64,000 nt of DNA, taken from NCBI GenBank assembly GCA_013297725.1, contig JAAFIB010000003.1, positions 1-64,000 of the forward strand. The letters run 5' to 3'. The stretch is from Sphingomonadales bacterium (GTDB lineage Bacteria > Pseudomonadota > Alphaproteobacteria > Sphingomonadales > Sphingomonadaceae). This document shows positions 52,310 through 62,046 of this stretch, one piece after another. Made by a program: the position numbers and the translations under genes. The notes beneath the pieces were generated by a model that saw only the letters and a list, made by a program, of their open reading frames with translations, did not search any database and had not been told where the DNA came from. Within the stretch, counting starts at the first letter, position 1; the number at the start of each line of letters is the position of its first letter.

Positions 52310-53577
52310 TGAACGCGCCTTGGAAATCCGGAAGCGCCGGTACTCGCGATCCGTTTAGTGCCTATATCTGCGATGATTTGTCGCTTGATGTAGTGCGCAG
52401 CGTTTGCGACGACATGGGCTGGGCTCAGGAAAAAGCAAACAAAGGCGGATTGCGCAATGCTGTGCAATCGCTGTCTGTTGCCGCAAGTCCGCAGATCTTG
52501 CTCGTCGACCTGTCTGAATCAGGCGATCCGATCAATGACATAAACAGCCTTGCCGAAGTATGCGAACCCGGCACGATGGTTATCGCCATGGGTCAGGTTA
52601 ACGACGTTCGTTTGTACCGTGATCTGATGATGTCAGGCCTGCATGATTATCTGCTAAAGCCGATTAGTTCCGACATGCTTCGCGATGCTATTTCGCATGC
52701 GCAAACCGCATTAAATGCCCCGCGTATCGATGATGGAGCAGCCGACAAGCCACATGTTTCCGTCGCTGTTATCGGCACGCGCGGTGGTGTGGGTGCATCG
52801 ACTATCGCAAGCTCGCTTGCATGGATCTATTCAGAACGCATGGGTCAGCTTACCGGCTTTCTCGATCTAGACGTCCATTTCGGAACAGGTGCACTTGCAC
52901 TTGATCTTGAACCGGGACGCGGTCTTGCCGATGCCATCGATAATCCGGGCCGCATCGATGGCCTGTTCATCGAACGTGCAATGATTAAGGGCAACGAAAA
53001 GCTGTCTATCCTGTCCGCTGAATCGCCAATCGGCAGTCCAATTTTAAGCGATGGCTCAGCGTTTTATCAGCTGCAGGAAGAGTTCAAGGCGGCGTTTGAA
53101 AACACCGTGATCGATCTGCCGCGCGGGATGCTAATTGCTTATCCGCATCTGCTGAATGAAGTGAACATGATCGTTATCGTCTGCGAAATGTCGCTAGCAT
53201 CGGCACGCGATGCTATCCGGTTGCTCGCATGGTTTCGTTCCAATGCACCGCAATGCCAAGTTTTGGTCGTGGCCAATAAAGTGCAGAATGCAGCCACAGA
53301 AGTGTCGCGCAAAGACTTTGAAACGTCGATTGAACGTCCGCTTGACCTTGTTCTGCCATTTGACAGCAAGTCGACCGTGCAAGCTGCGCGTGCCGGGAAA
53401 GCGTTAGTCGAAGGCGCAAAAAGCAGCAAAGTCGCTACCGGAATCGTGTCGATGGTAGACATGATAAAAGATGCAACCGTCGTCGAAACCGGCGCGGAGG
53501 CCGAAGGTAAAGACGGTAAGAAAAAGAAAAGCTCAATGCTTGGCGGTCTTGGCTCGATGTTGAGCAAGAAGAAATAA
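52309..53577 (+). CDS. cpaE: Pilus assembly ATPase-like protein CpaE/TadZ
   Basis: Receiver-like N-terminus; AVIGTRGGVGASTIASSLAWIYSE; FLDLDVHFGTGALALDLEPGRGLADAI. Confidence 0.93.
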   Translation: MNAPWKSGSAGTRDPFSAYICDDLSLDVVRSVCDDMGWAQEKANKGGLRNAVQSLSVAASPQILLVDLSESGDPINDINSLAEVCEPGTMVIAMGQVNDVRLYRDLMMSGLHDYLLKPISSDMLRDAISHAQTALNAPRIDDGAADKPHVSVAVIGTRGGVGASTIASSLAWIYSERMGQLTGFLDLDVHFGTGALALDLEPGRGLADAIDNPGRIDGLFIERAMIKGNEKLSILSAESPIGSPILSDGSAFYQLQEEFKAAFENTVIDLPRGMLIAYPHLLNEVNMIVIVCEMSLASARDAIRLLAWFRSNAPQCQVLVVANKVQNAATEVSRKDFETSIERPLDLVLPFDSKSTVQAARAGKALVEGAKSSKVATGIVSMVDMIKDATVVETGAEAEGKDGKKKKSSMLGGLGSMLSKKK

Positions 53578-53582
53578 TTGGT

Positions 53583-53606
53583 TGGCCACAGCTAAACTGG
53601 TGGCCA
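53583..53606. repeat. Inverted repeat in the cpaE-tadB gap
   Basis: TGGCCAC-N10-GTGGCCA. Confidence 0.6.
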
Positions 53607-53631
53607 CCAGCAATATTGGGACAGGCGACTG

Positions 53632-54594
53632 ATGACGCAATTTGCAATGATCATAATCGGGGCTGTTTTCATCCTCGGCCTGCTTGCCTTCCTAGTCATG
53701 GGATCAGGGGGCAGTTCGACAACGAAACGCCTTAACGGCTTTAGAGCTCGCTATTCGGACAGCGCAGCGGCGCAAGTTGAGCAGCAGATGCGTAAAGCTA
53801 TCGCGTCGCGGCGGCCGGTAAGTTTTGCTATCGGTCAACAATTATCAATGGGCGACCGTTTGCGACTGCGTCTCCAACGGACTGGCAAGCAGTGGACGAT
53901 AAAGCAATATTGGTATGTCTCCGGCGGACTGTTTACCGTCGGCGCTGGATTACTGATGATCAAAGGTGCGCCGTTCTATCTAGCGTTTGCCTTTGGATCA
54001 TTTCTGGGCGTCGCAATACCTCATGTTGTTGTGAACTTCGCTGTCAAAAAACGCATTACCAAATTTACTAGTAACTTTCCTGATGCCATCGAACTCTTGG
54101 TCCGTGGCCTCAAATCCGGCTTGCCCGTTAGTGAGACGCTAGGCGTTGTCGCAAAGGAAATTCCTGGACCTGTTGGTGAAGAATTCAAGATCGTGACCGA
54201 GAAGATAAAAATCGGAAAAACGATGGAAGAATCGCTGCAAGAAACGGCCGATCGTATGGGCACTCCTGAATTTCAGTTTTTTGTTATTACACTGGCAATT
54301 CAGCGTGAAACAGGCGGCAACCTTGCAGAAACACTTAGCAACCTTGCCGAAGTTTTACGCAAACGTGCCCAAATGAAATTGAAAATTAGGGCAATGTCCT
54401 CCGAATCTAAGGCATCTGCCTACATCGTCGGGTCGCTGCCATTTTTCGTGTTTGGTATGGTCTGGTGGGTAAACCCCGAATATCTGGCAGGTTTTTTCTA
54501 TGAACGCCGCCTGATCATCGCAGGCATAGGCGGCGCAATCTGGATGAGCCTTGGCGTGTTTATCATGGCCAAGATGGTTAGCTTTGAAATCTGA
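53632..54594 (+). CDS. tadB: Type II secretion F-family protein TadB
   Basis: FPDAIELLVRGLKSGLPVSETLGVVAKEIPGPVGEEF; ITLAIQRETGGNLAETLSNLAEVLR. Confidence 0.93.
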   Translation: MTQFAMIIIGAVFILGLLAFLVMGSGGSSTTKRLNGFRARYSDSAAAQVEQQMRKAIASRRPVSFAIGQQLSMGDRLRLRLQRTGKQWTIKQYWYVSGGLFTVGAGLLMIKGAPFYLAFAFGSFLGVAIPHVVVNFAVKKRITKFTSNFPDAIELLVRGLKSGLPVSETLGVVAKEIPGPVGEEFKIVTEKIKIGKTMEESLQETADRMGTPEFQFFVITLAIQRETGGNLAETLSNLAEVLRKRAQMKLKIRAMSSESKASAYIVGSLPFFVFGMVWWVNPEYLAGFFYERRLIIAGIGGAIWMSLGVFIMAKMVSFEI

Positions 54595-55614
54595 TTGGGA
54601 CAGTTTGACATGATATTCGCAGCAGCCGTAAACGGCCCATCATTTCTTGGCTATGACGTCTACACCGCAGGCACAATATTGCTGGCAGTAGCGACGGGGA
54701 CCGCATTGCTGGCCTTCTATGGCGCCATTAAAATGAAAGATCCGATGGCCAAGCGGGTTAAATCGCTTGTCGAACGGCGCGAACAGTTGAAGGCAGGTAT
54801 CACCGCATCGACATCAAAAAAGCGGGCAAAGCTGGTCCGTAGTACTAACGCTACTGATCAGATGCGGCAGTGGCTATCTTCAATGAAGGTCCTGCAAGAA
54901 GGCCAGGTAAAAGAAGTTCAGCAAAAACTCGCACAGGCAGGAATTCGGCGTAAAGAGCTTGCCGTCATCATTATTTTTGGTCGCCTTATCGGCCCCATCG
55001 TGGTCGGTGGCGGTCTTGCCATCTGGATATATGCCATGGGTGGGCTGGCAGATTGGACACCTTTCAAAAAATTCGGAACCTTCGCTGCCGGAACCATTTT
55101 TGGTTACAAGGCTGGCGACATCTACTTGCAGAACATAATCAACAAGCGTTCTGATGCGATCCGAAAAGGGCTTCCCGACGCTCTCGACTTGTTGGTTATT
55201 TGCGCCGAAGCAGGCCTTACCGTCGATGCGGCATTTAATCGTGTGGCAAAAGAACTTGGGCGTGGATATCCAGAGCTAGGCGACGAATTTGCACTTGCAG
55301 CGATTGAACTGGGGTTTTTGACCGAACGTCGCATGGCATTTGAAAATCTGGCGTATCGCGTATCGCTAGATGCAGTCCGCGGTGTGGTAACAACGATGAT
55401 TCAAACCGAAAAATATGGTACTCCATTGGCGTCAGCATTGCGCGTCCTATCTGCTGAGTTCCGTAACGACCGAATGATGCGTGCCGAGGAAAAAGCTGCA
55501 CGGCTTCCAGCCATTATGACTGTGCCGTTGATCCTTTTCATTCTACCCACGCTATTTATCGTAATTTTGGGACCAGCAGCGTGCTCGATTAGCGACGCAT
55601 TCGCAGCAAAATAG
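54595..55614 (+). CDS. tadC: Type II secretion F-family protein TadC
   Basis: LPDALDLLVICAEAGLTVDAAFNRVAKELGRGYPELGDEF; C-terminal TM. Confidence 0.92.
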   Translation: MGQFDMIFAAAVNGPSFLGYDVYTAGTILLAVATGTALLAFYGAIKMKDPMAKRVKSLVERREQLKAGITASTSKKRAKLVRSTNATDQMRQWLSSMKVLQEGQVKEVQQKLAQAGIRRKELAVIIIFGRLIGPIVVGGGLAIWIYAMGGLADWTPFKKFGTFAAGTIFGYKAGDIYLQNIINKRSDAIRKGLPDALDLLVICAEAGLTVDAAFNRVAKELGRGYPELGDEFALAAIELGFLTERRMAFENLAYRVSLDAVRGVVTTMIQTEKYGTPLASALRVLSAEFRNDRMMRAEEKAARLPAIMTVPLILFILPTLFIVILGPAACSISDAFAAK

Positions 55615-55623
55615 CAAGAATTT

Positions 55624-55665
55624 CAAGAAGTCGTAGCGGCTAAGCTAAGCGGCCACGACTTCTTG
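55624..55665. terminator. Hairpin terminator overlapping the 3' end of fahA
   Basis: CAAGAAGTCGT ... ACGACTTCTTG, 11-bp stem between convergent tadC and fahA. Confidence 0.7.
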
Positions 55666-56652
55666 TTCAATAACGCCAAAAATAGGGTGATGACGCTCAT
55701 CCTCCATCCAGATGCGCACGCTATCGCCGGGTTTCATGAACGGCGTTTCTGCTTTCCCGCTTTGGATTGTCTCGATGGTCCGCACTTCGGCAAGGCAGCT
55801 GTAGCCCACGCCGCCTTCGCTAATTGGTGTACCGGGGCCGCCATCTGAACCACGATTGGAAACGGTACCGGAACCAATAATGGTTCCTGCCCCCAAGTGA
55901 CGGGTCTTTGCAGCATGAGCGATAAGCTGGCCAAAATCGAAGGTCATATCGACACCTGCATCCGCCCGCCCAAGCGGCGCGCCATTAAGGTCAACGCACA
56001 ATGCGCCGGACAGCTTGCCATTGCTCCAGCGATCACCAAGCGCTTCTGGCGTGACGAATACTGGTGAAAAGGCACTGGCAGGTTTTGATTGAAAAAAGCC
56101 AAAGCCCTTGGCCAATTCATCGGGAATAAGACCGCGCAACGACACGTCGTTGGTCAGGCCAACCAGCAGGATGTAATCCTTTGCAGCTTCGGCGCTAATC
56201 CCCATAGCGACGTCGCCGGTTACAACAACAACCTCGGCCTCCATGTCACAGCCCCATGCAACATCGCCCAAGGGGATTGGATCGCGTGGCCCCAGAAACC
56301 CGTCTGAGCCGCCCTGATACATCAACGGATCGTGCCAGAAACTTTCCGGCATCTCTGCATTCCGTGCCTGTCGTACCAGCGCAACATGGTTCACATAGGC
56401 CGACCCATCCGCCCATTGAAAAGCGCGCGGCAAAGGCGATGCAGCATCATGTTCATGAAAACGCTCACGCGGAATCACATTGTGTTCAAGATCAGTCGCC
56501 AATGCCTCCAACTTCGGCGATATGCGCTGCCAATCATCAAGCGCGCTTTGCAATGTTGGCGCGATATGATCGGCGTCAGCATACCAGGCCAGATCATTCG
56601 ATACGACAACCAGCTTTCCGTCACGACCGTGTTTCAGCGATGCGAGTTTCAT
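55645..56652 (-). CDS. fahA: Fumarylacetoacetase (FAH family)
   Basis: CDMEAEVVVVTGDV; GTIIGSGTVSNRG; G-D-x-V-R-I-W-M-E-D; genomic context with hppD and maiA. Confidence 0.88.
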   Translation of the reverse strand: MKLASLKHGRDGKLVVVSNDLAWYADADHIAPTLQSALDDWQRISPKLEALATDLEHNVIPRERFHEHDAASPLPRAFQWADGSAYVNHVALVRQARNAEMPESFWHDPLMYQGGSDGFLGPRDPIPLGDVAWGCDMEAEVVVVTGDVAMGISAEAAKDYILLVGLTNDVSLRGLIPDELAKGFGFFQSKPASAFSPVFVTPEALGDRWSNGKLSGALCVDLNGAPLGRADAGVDMTFDFGQLIAHAAKTRHLGAGTIIGSGTVSNRGSDGGPGTPISEGGVGYSCLAEVRTIETIQSGKAETPFMKPGDSVRIWMEDERHHPIFGVIEQEVVAA

Positions 56653-56741
56653 GTAAATCCTTTCAGTTGCAGTAGCATCATGACCGCATTATCCCTTACC
56701 TGCAACGGGCAGCGAAACTTTGTCCGTAGGAGAAATGGGTA

Positions 56742-57665
56742 ATGCGGAAAACCAGCGTTATTTCGGCCGCTTCGATGCTGCTGTTCCTTGCCACTGCGTC
56801 ATCGGCACAAGTGAACGAATCGATGGCGATAAACGGCTGGTCGATGGAACAGAATCGCACGCCCGCATGGCATTTGGCGCAGCATGAGAAGCTGACCACT
56901 GCGCTCGCCAAAATTGCTCCGCAACGCAAAGGCGTCGTTGATGCTTATGTCGTTGTGATCGGGCTCGATTCCGATCCAGTATTTAAAAAGGAAACGGCAG
57001 AGGTTCTAAACGTGCTGCAACGCCGTTTCGGTGCCACCACGCGTTCTTTGCGTCTCGCCGCTGGATCAAGCATAGAAGCAGGCGATGCACCGCAAGGGTC
57101 GCCTTCAAATCTTGCGATTGCGCTCGCCTCAATTGCGAAAAAGATGGATCTGAAAGAGGACGTTCTTGTCTTTTATTCGACCTCACACGGAGACAAAAAG
57201 CTCGGCTTAGTTTACCGGGATGGTGAAAATGGCTTTGGCATGATTGCACCGAAACGACTAAAATCGCTGCTTGACGAGCTTGATTTCAAACGTCGTATCT
57301 TGCTTCTGTCGGCCTGTTACTCCGGCGTATTTGTGCCCGAGCTGGCCGATGATCACAGCGTGATTGTGACCGCTGCATCATCCAGTCGACCATCCTTTGG
57401 TTGCACACCGGGGAATGATTGGACGTTTTTCGGCGATGCTTTGGTGAACAATGCGATGCGCAAATCGCAACCGATGGCCAAAGCGACCGACGAAGCCACC
57501 GGTCTGATCAGCATTTGGGAATCCAAATTAGGTTTGCAAGCATCGAACCCGCAAGTGTCCATCGGTGAAGACACTGCAAAGTGGCTAACCGCGCTAGAGG
57601 CACAAATGCCGACAACCGAAACCGCCAAAGTCGGGAGGCCTGCGATAGAGACGTCGTTCGATTAA
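56742..57665 (+). CDS. Secreted C13-family (legumain-like) peptidase
   Basis: Signal peptide; candidate catalytic His in VFYSTSHGDKKLGL and Cys in ILLLSACYSGVFVPEL. Confidence 0.85.
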   Translation: MRKTSVISAASMLLFLATASSAQVNESMAINGWSMEQNRTPAWHLAQHEKLTTALAKIAPQRKGVVDAYVVVIGLDSDPVFKKETAEVLNVLQRRFGATTRSLRLAAGSSIEAGDAPQGSPSNLAIALASIAKKMDLKEDVLVFYSTSHGDKKLGLVYRDGENGFGMIAPKRLKSLLDELDFKRRILLLSACYSGVFVPELADDHSVIVTAASSSRPSFGCTPGNDWTFFGDALVNNAMRKSQPMAKATDEATGLISIWESKLGLQASNPQVSIGEDTAKWLTALEAQMPTTETAKVGRPAIETSFD

Positions 57666-57669
57666 CAGA

Positions 57670-58224
57670 CTACTCAGACGCTGCCAGCGGATCGTTGTGC
57701 AGCCATTCGGCATGACGCGGCGCTGTTTTGGTCTTGGACCAATCATCCAGCATTAGCGGTGCAACGCGCTTTAACTCCGCATATTGCTCGTCCGTTCCAA
57801 TGTCGCAGGCGAGTTCCAGCCGGTGGCCATTGGGATCAAAGAAATAAATTGACCTGAAAATGCCGTGAAACGTCGGCCCGATTACATCCACGCCTTGCGC
57901 CTCGATATGCTCTTTTGCCGCCTTTAACATGTCAAAGTCTGCAACCTTAAATGCCAGATGCTGCACCCAGGCTGGCGTCTTTTCATCGCGGCCCATTTCT
58001 GGCTGATTGGGAAGTTCAAAAAAAGCCAGCACATTGCCGCCGCCGCATTCTAGAAAGATGTGCATATAGGGATCATATTCGCCGGTTGACGGCACATGAT
58101 CCTCTGCAAATGCTGTGGTGTAAGTGAACCCGAGCACCCGGTCATACCACTCAACGGTCGCCTTGGCATCTTTGCAGCGATAAGCGACGTGGTGGATGCG
58201 GTCTGTTTTAAAGGGGACAGTCAT
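57670..58224 (-). CDS. VOC-family protein (glyoxalase/dioxygenase fold)
   Basis: [48 protein letters not shown]. Confidence 0.88.
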   Translation of the reverse strand: MTVPFKTDRIHHVAYRCKDAKATVEWYDRVLGFTYTTAFAEDHVPSTGEYDPYMHIFLECGGGNVLAFFELPNQPEMGRDEKTPAWVQHLAFKVADFDMLKAAKEHIEAQGVDVIGPTFHGIFRSIYFFDPNGHRLELACDIGTDEQYAELKRVAPLMLDDWSKTKTAPRHAEWLHNDPLAASE

Positions 58225-59315
58225 TCGGCAACCTCCAATACGCCGCGTTCAATTTGATCGCGTTCGATGCTTTCAAACAGCGCCTTAAAATTGCCCTCGC
58301 CAAAGCCTTCGTCGCCGCGGCGCTGGATAAATTCAAAAAACACAGGCCCGATTTCGGGCTGGGCAAAGATTTGCAGCAGCAACCGCGGCTTACCGCCATC
58401 GGTTGTGCCATCAAGCAAAATGCCGCGCGCTTTTAATTCTTCGGTTGGCTCGCCATGGCCGGGCAAGCGTTCCTGCAGCATGGTATAATAGGTCTCGGGC
58501 GGCGAGGTCATGAAGTTGACACCGCGACTTTTCAAATTGTCGTAGCAGCCAAGCAAATCGTCACAAATTAGCGCGATGTGCTGAATGCCTTCGCCGTTGT
58601 AGGCTCGCAGATACTCCTCAATCTGTCCGCCCCCTGCTTTTCCCTCTTCATTCAATGGGATGCGGATTTTGCCATCGGGCGCGGTCATCGCTTTCGATGT
58701 CAGCCCGGTATACTCGCCCTTAATGTCGAAAAAGCGGATTTCGCGGAAGTTGAAGATCCGTTCGTACCACCCTGCCCAATGCGCCATGCGGCCGCCGTAA
58801 ACATTATGCGTCAGATGGTCGATTTTCTGGAAACCGGCCCCGACCGGAAAATGTTCAGCGCCGGGCAGATATTCGAAATCAATGTCATAGATCGATAGCG
58901 CATCGGGATTATCAAGCGTTGCATAGCGGTCCACCAGATAGATAAATGCACCGCCAATGCCTTTGATCGCCGGGATGCGTAGTTCCATAACACCGGTTTT
59001 GCTCTCAACGGGTTCTGCCCCGCGCTTGATCGCCTCATCATAAGCCTTGGCGGCGTCTTTGACGCGGAACGCCATGCCGCACGCCGATGCACCATGTTCT
59101 TGCGCGAAATAAGCAGCGGGGCTGCGTGGTTCGTAGTTGGCGATCAGGTTAATCTCGCCCTGCCGCCACAAATGCACGTCTTTTGACCGGTGCTGCGCCA
59201 CTTTGGTGAAGCCCATGCAGGTGAATACAGGTTCCAATACGCCTTTTTCCGGAGCGGTGAATTCGACAAATTCAAAGCCATCAAGGCCTAGCGGGTTATC
59301 GAACAGATCGGTCAT
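58221..59315 (-). CDS. hppD: 4-hydroxyphenylpyruvate dioxygenase
   Basis: [92 protein letters not shown]. Confidence 0.96.
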   Translation of the reverse strand: MTDLFDNPLGLDGFEFVEFTAPEKGVLEPVFTCMGFTKVAQHRSKDVHLWRQGEINLIANYEPRSPAAYFAQEHGASACGMAFRVKDAAKAYDEAIKRGAEPVESKTGVMELRIPAIKGIGGAFIYLVDRYATLDNPDALSIYDIDFEYLPGAEHFPVGAGFQKIDHLTHNVYGGRMAHWAGWYERIFNFREIRFFDIKGEYTGLTSKAMTAPDGKIRIPLNEEGKAGGGQIEEYLRAYNGEGIQHIALICDDLLGCYDNLKSRGVNFMTSPPETYYTMLQERLPGHGEPTEELKARGILLDGTTDGGKPRLLLQIFAQPEIGPVFFEFIQRRGDEGFGEGNFKALFESIERDQIERGVLEVAE

Positions 59316-59336
59316 TGTTGCGGCTCCAAAGTTTCC

Positions 59337-59362
59337 AAAGGTCTCACCTAAACGAGACCTTT
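59337..59362 (-). repeat. 5'-UTR hairpin upstream of hppD
   Basis: AAAGGTCTC-acctaaac-GAGACCTTT, 9-bp perfect stem. Confidence 0.7.
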
Positions 59363-59375
59363 CAAGTTACCGAAT

Positions 59376-59404
59376 TTAGTAACAAATGATACTAGTTTAC
59401 GCAA
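59376..59404 (-). promoter_or_regulatory. Putative hppD promoter with embedded MarR-type operator
   Basis: Minus strand TTGCGT-N17-TACTAA; inverted repeat TAGTAAC-AAAT-GATACTA (59377-59394) overlaps the -10 and spacer. Confidence 0.55.
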
Positions 59405-59406
59405 CC

Positions 59407-59862
59407 TTATAGTTTGATCGACACTGCCTTTGCCCGAAGCCGTTCCAGAATATCGGCTAAAACCCTGGCCTCATCCACGCTTAACACCGTTTCCAACTCG
59501 TCTTCGACAGACACAGCCAGTGGCACGATCTGGTCATAGAGCTCGCGCCCGACAGCGGTCAGCGCGAGGTGATGCGAGCGGCCATCGGTTTCATTCGGCG
59601 CGCGGCCGATCAAACCACGTTCAACCAAAGCTTTTGATGCGCGGTTGACCGTCACCTTGTCCATCGCAGTTGCGGCAACCAGTTCGCGCTGTGTGACCGA
59701 TGCCCGCTCCCCCAACACTGCCATCACGCGCCATTCGGGAATTTTCAGGCCAAAACGCCCATGATAACTGCGCGCGATCAGGTCGCTAACCGCATTCGAG
59801 GTGATCGAAAGCTGATATGGCAGGAAGTTAGATAGTGTGAGTTTGTTTTCAGGCACAGTCAA
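59407..59862 (-). CDS. MarR-family transcriptional regulator
   Basis: Winged-helix pattern WRVMAVLGERASVTQRELVAATAMDKVTVNRASKALVERGLIGR...DGRSHHLALTAVG. Confidence 0.92.
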   Translation of the reverse strand: MTVPENKLTLSNFLPYQLSITSNAVSDLIARSYHGRFGLKIPEWRVMAVLGERASVTQRELVAATAMDKVTVNRASKALVERGLIGRAPNETDGRSHHLALTAVGRELYDQIVPLAVSVEDELETVLSVDEARVLADILERLRAKAVSIKL

Positions 59863-59865
59863 AGG

Positions 59866-62046
59866 CTAATCAAATTTATAGCTAAGGCCAAGCCAAAGGG
59901 TGCGCGGATTGGCACGCTCTATTATGCCAGCAGAGGATATCGCCGCCTCGACCCGCACATCAAAGAGGTTCTCGCCTCGCAGTTCCACACCCAAACCATT
60001 GTCAAAACGGTATCGCAACATGCTGTCCGCCGTCACCGCGTCTTTCAGGCGGCGGCTATTTGCGTCATCTTCAAACTGGCTGCCAATATAGCGCAGCGTA
60101 AAGGCAAATTTCCATTTCTTGTCAAAATCATCAAAGTTCACACCGATGTTCGCAAAATGCTTTGGCACTTGCGCAGGACGAAGCCCGTTAAACGGCGCGG
60201 CACGCCCGCTAGCCTGCACCTTGCTGTCGACATAGGCATAGCCAAGATTGAAATATAGCTCAGGCGTCACCGGATAGAATGCGTCAAACTCCAGACCCTT
60301 GCTGACAATCGCATCCAGATTTTGCCGTTGGCGATATGCTCCCCCCGCCGCCACAAAGCCAACGCCTGGGAAGACGCCTGCCCCCTGCCCCAGGGTGACA
60401 TTCGCAATGGCATTATCCAGCCGGTTATAAAAGAACGTCAGATTTGCTCTTCGTTCGCCTGCATCGTTATAGGCAAAGCTAGCCTCCGCACCCTTGATCC
60501 GTTCGGGCGAGAGCAGTTCATTGGCAGCAGTAGCATCGGCGCCAACACGGAACGGCCGGTAAAGTTCGTTCAACGTCGGCAGACGCCAGCCAAGATAGCC
60601 AGACCCGCGCAGTGTCAACGCATCGGTTAACTCCCAGCCCAGCCCGACCCGAGCAGTCCCCTCTGTATCAGCGCGATTGGCGAAACGATCATCTGAGCGC
60701 ACGGTCCCGCCGATATTCACCTCGCGCCGGAAACCGTTATTGATCTGCCAGCGGTCAACACGCCCGCCGCCGCTAAGTGTTAGGCCATCTGCTGGCTCAA
60801 CGCTGCCCTCAAGAAACACTCCGTAGCTGTCGGTTTTCCCACCAGCGGTGCGAAACCGCGTTGGCAAGCCGCTTACAAAAGTGAAGTTCTCCCGCGTCTC
60901 GCCAATCGTCCGCCGCCATTCGCCACCAAGCCGTAATTCGGCGTTGTCGCCAACTGGAGGGCGGATTTCAAAGCGCAGGCCTAGACCGGTCGAGGGAGTG
61001 GCAAACTGATCAAGTGTCGGCGTAACGCTTGAACGATCCGCCGATACTGCGCCAAATTGTGAGGAGAATTCGCGTATCTGCAGATATCCAGTCGCTGACC
61101 ACTGCCAATCGCCTTTGCGCTTTACCACTCGCAGGCTAGCGTCGACGCCGCTATTCCGGTTGTCGGAAAAGGCAACGCCCCGCTCTCGCTTGTCGACAAA
61201 GCCCCGCAAATTGGCCTGTAACTCGGTATAGGCTGAAAGCGGGGCGACCCCGCGCAATGCCAGCCCTGCTTGCTCATAAGGAGCCGCGCGATCCACCAAT
61301 CCGCGCTGGCTTTCAACGATCGGAAGGAAACCATCGCCGCGCGCATAGCTTGCAGAGGCAGAGATACTGCCGCCGCCAATCCTGTCATTGTAGCGCCCTC
61401 GGGCCTCAACGCTATTCCTGCTGCCATAAGCGGCAGCTAAATCAGTGGCCGAGAGGTTCTGTACGCTATCCAGTTCAATCACGCCGGCCAGTGCGCCCGG
61501 CCCGGCACTGGGCTGACCACCGCCTTTGCGAATGCGAATGCTGGTAAGGTTCAGCGCATCATAACCGGGCCAGCTGACCCAGCCACCAAAGGGATCAGCC
61601 TGCGGCACATCGTCGAGGAACAGTAGCGCCCGCGATGAGGCATTGCCGCCTAAACCTCGCAAGGTAACGCCTTGACTGGTCGGATTGGCACTACGCGCAT
61701 CGGACCGGCGGAATTGTTGCAAACCGGGAACAGTTAGCAGTGCATTTTCCAGCCGTTCACTTGCTCCCACCGGCAGTCGCGCCCAAAGGGTGGCCTCGGT
61801 GACATCGCTTTTCGCATCTGGCAACCGGCCGGTTACAACAATGATATCGTCGGCAGAGATCGAGGTAATGCTAATTGGTCCATCATAAACTGATGGCTGA
61901 GGCCTAGTCCCGCGAAGTGACTGATCCCGTTCATATTGGTCCACCTCCTCCTGACAGACAGCATCGCATTCTTGGGCATAAGCGGGCGTCAAGGAACATA
62001 TGGATAGGGCCGCCAGCGATAATGTTAGCGTAGCGGGTTTCCTCAT
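59866..62046 (-). CDS. TonB-dependent receptor
   Basis: Signal peptide; plug VTGRLPDAKSDVTEATLWARLPVGASERLENALLTVPGLQQFRRSDARSANPTSQGVTLRGLGGNASSRALLFLDDVPQADPFGGW; C-terminal LWLGLSYKFD. Confidence 0.9.
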   Translation of the reverse strand: MRKPATLTLSLAALSICSLTPAYAQECDAVCQEEVDQYERDQSLRGTRPQPSVYDGPISITSISADDIIVVTGRLPDAKSDVTEATLWARLPVGASERLENALLTVPGLQQFRRSDARSANPTSQGVTLRGLGGNASSRALLFLDDVPQADPFGGWVSWPGYDALNLTSIRIRKGGGQPSAGPGALAGVIELDSVQNLSATDLAAAYGSRNSVEARGRYNDRIGGGSISASASYARGDGFLPIVESQRGLVDRAAPYEQAGLALRGVAPLSAYTELQANLRGFVDKRERGVAFSDNRNSGVDASLRVVKRKGDWQWSATGYLQIREFSSQFGAVSADRSSVTPTLDQFATPSTGLGLRFEIRPPVGDNAELRLGGEWRRTIGETRENFTFVSGLPTRFRTAGGKTDSYGVFLEGSVEPADGLTLSGGGRVDRWQINNGFRREVNIGGTVRSDDRFANRADTEGTARVGLGWELTDALTLRGSGYLGWRLPTLNELYRPFRVGADATAANELLSPERIKGAEASFAYNDAGERRANLTFFYNRLDNAIANVTLGQGAGVFPGVGFVAAGGAYRQRQNLDAIVSKGLEFDAFYPVTPELYFNLGYAYVDSKVQASGRAAPFNGLRPAQVPKHFANIGVNFDDFDKKWKFAFTLRYIGSQFEDDANSRRLKDAVTADSMLRYRFDNGLGVELRGENLFDVRVEAAISSAGIIERANPRTLWLGLSYKFD

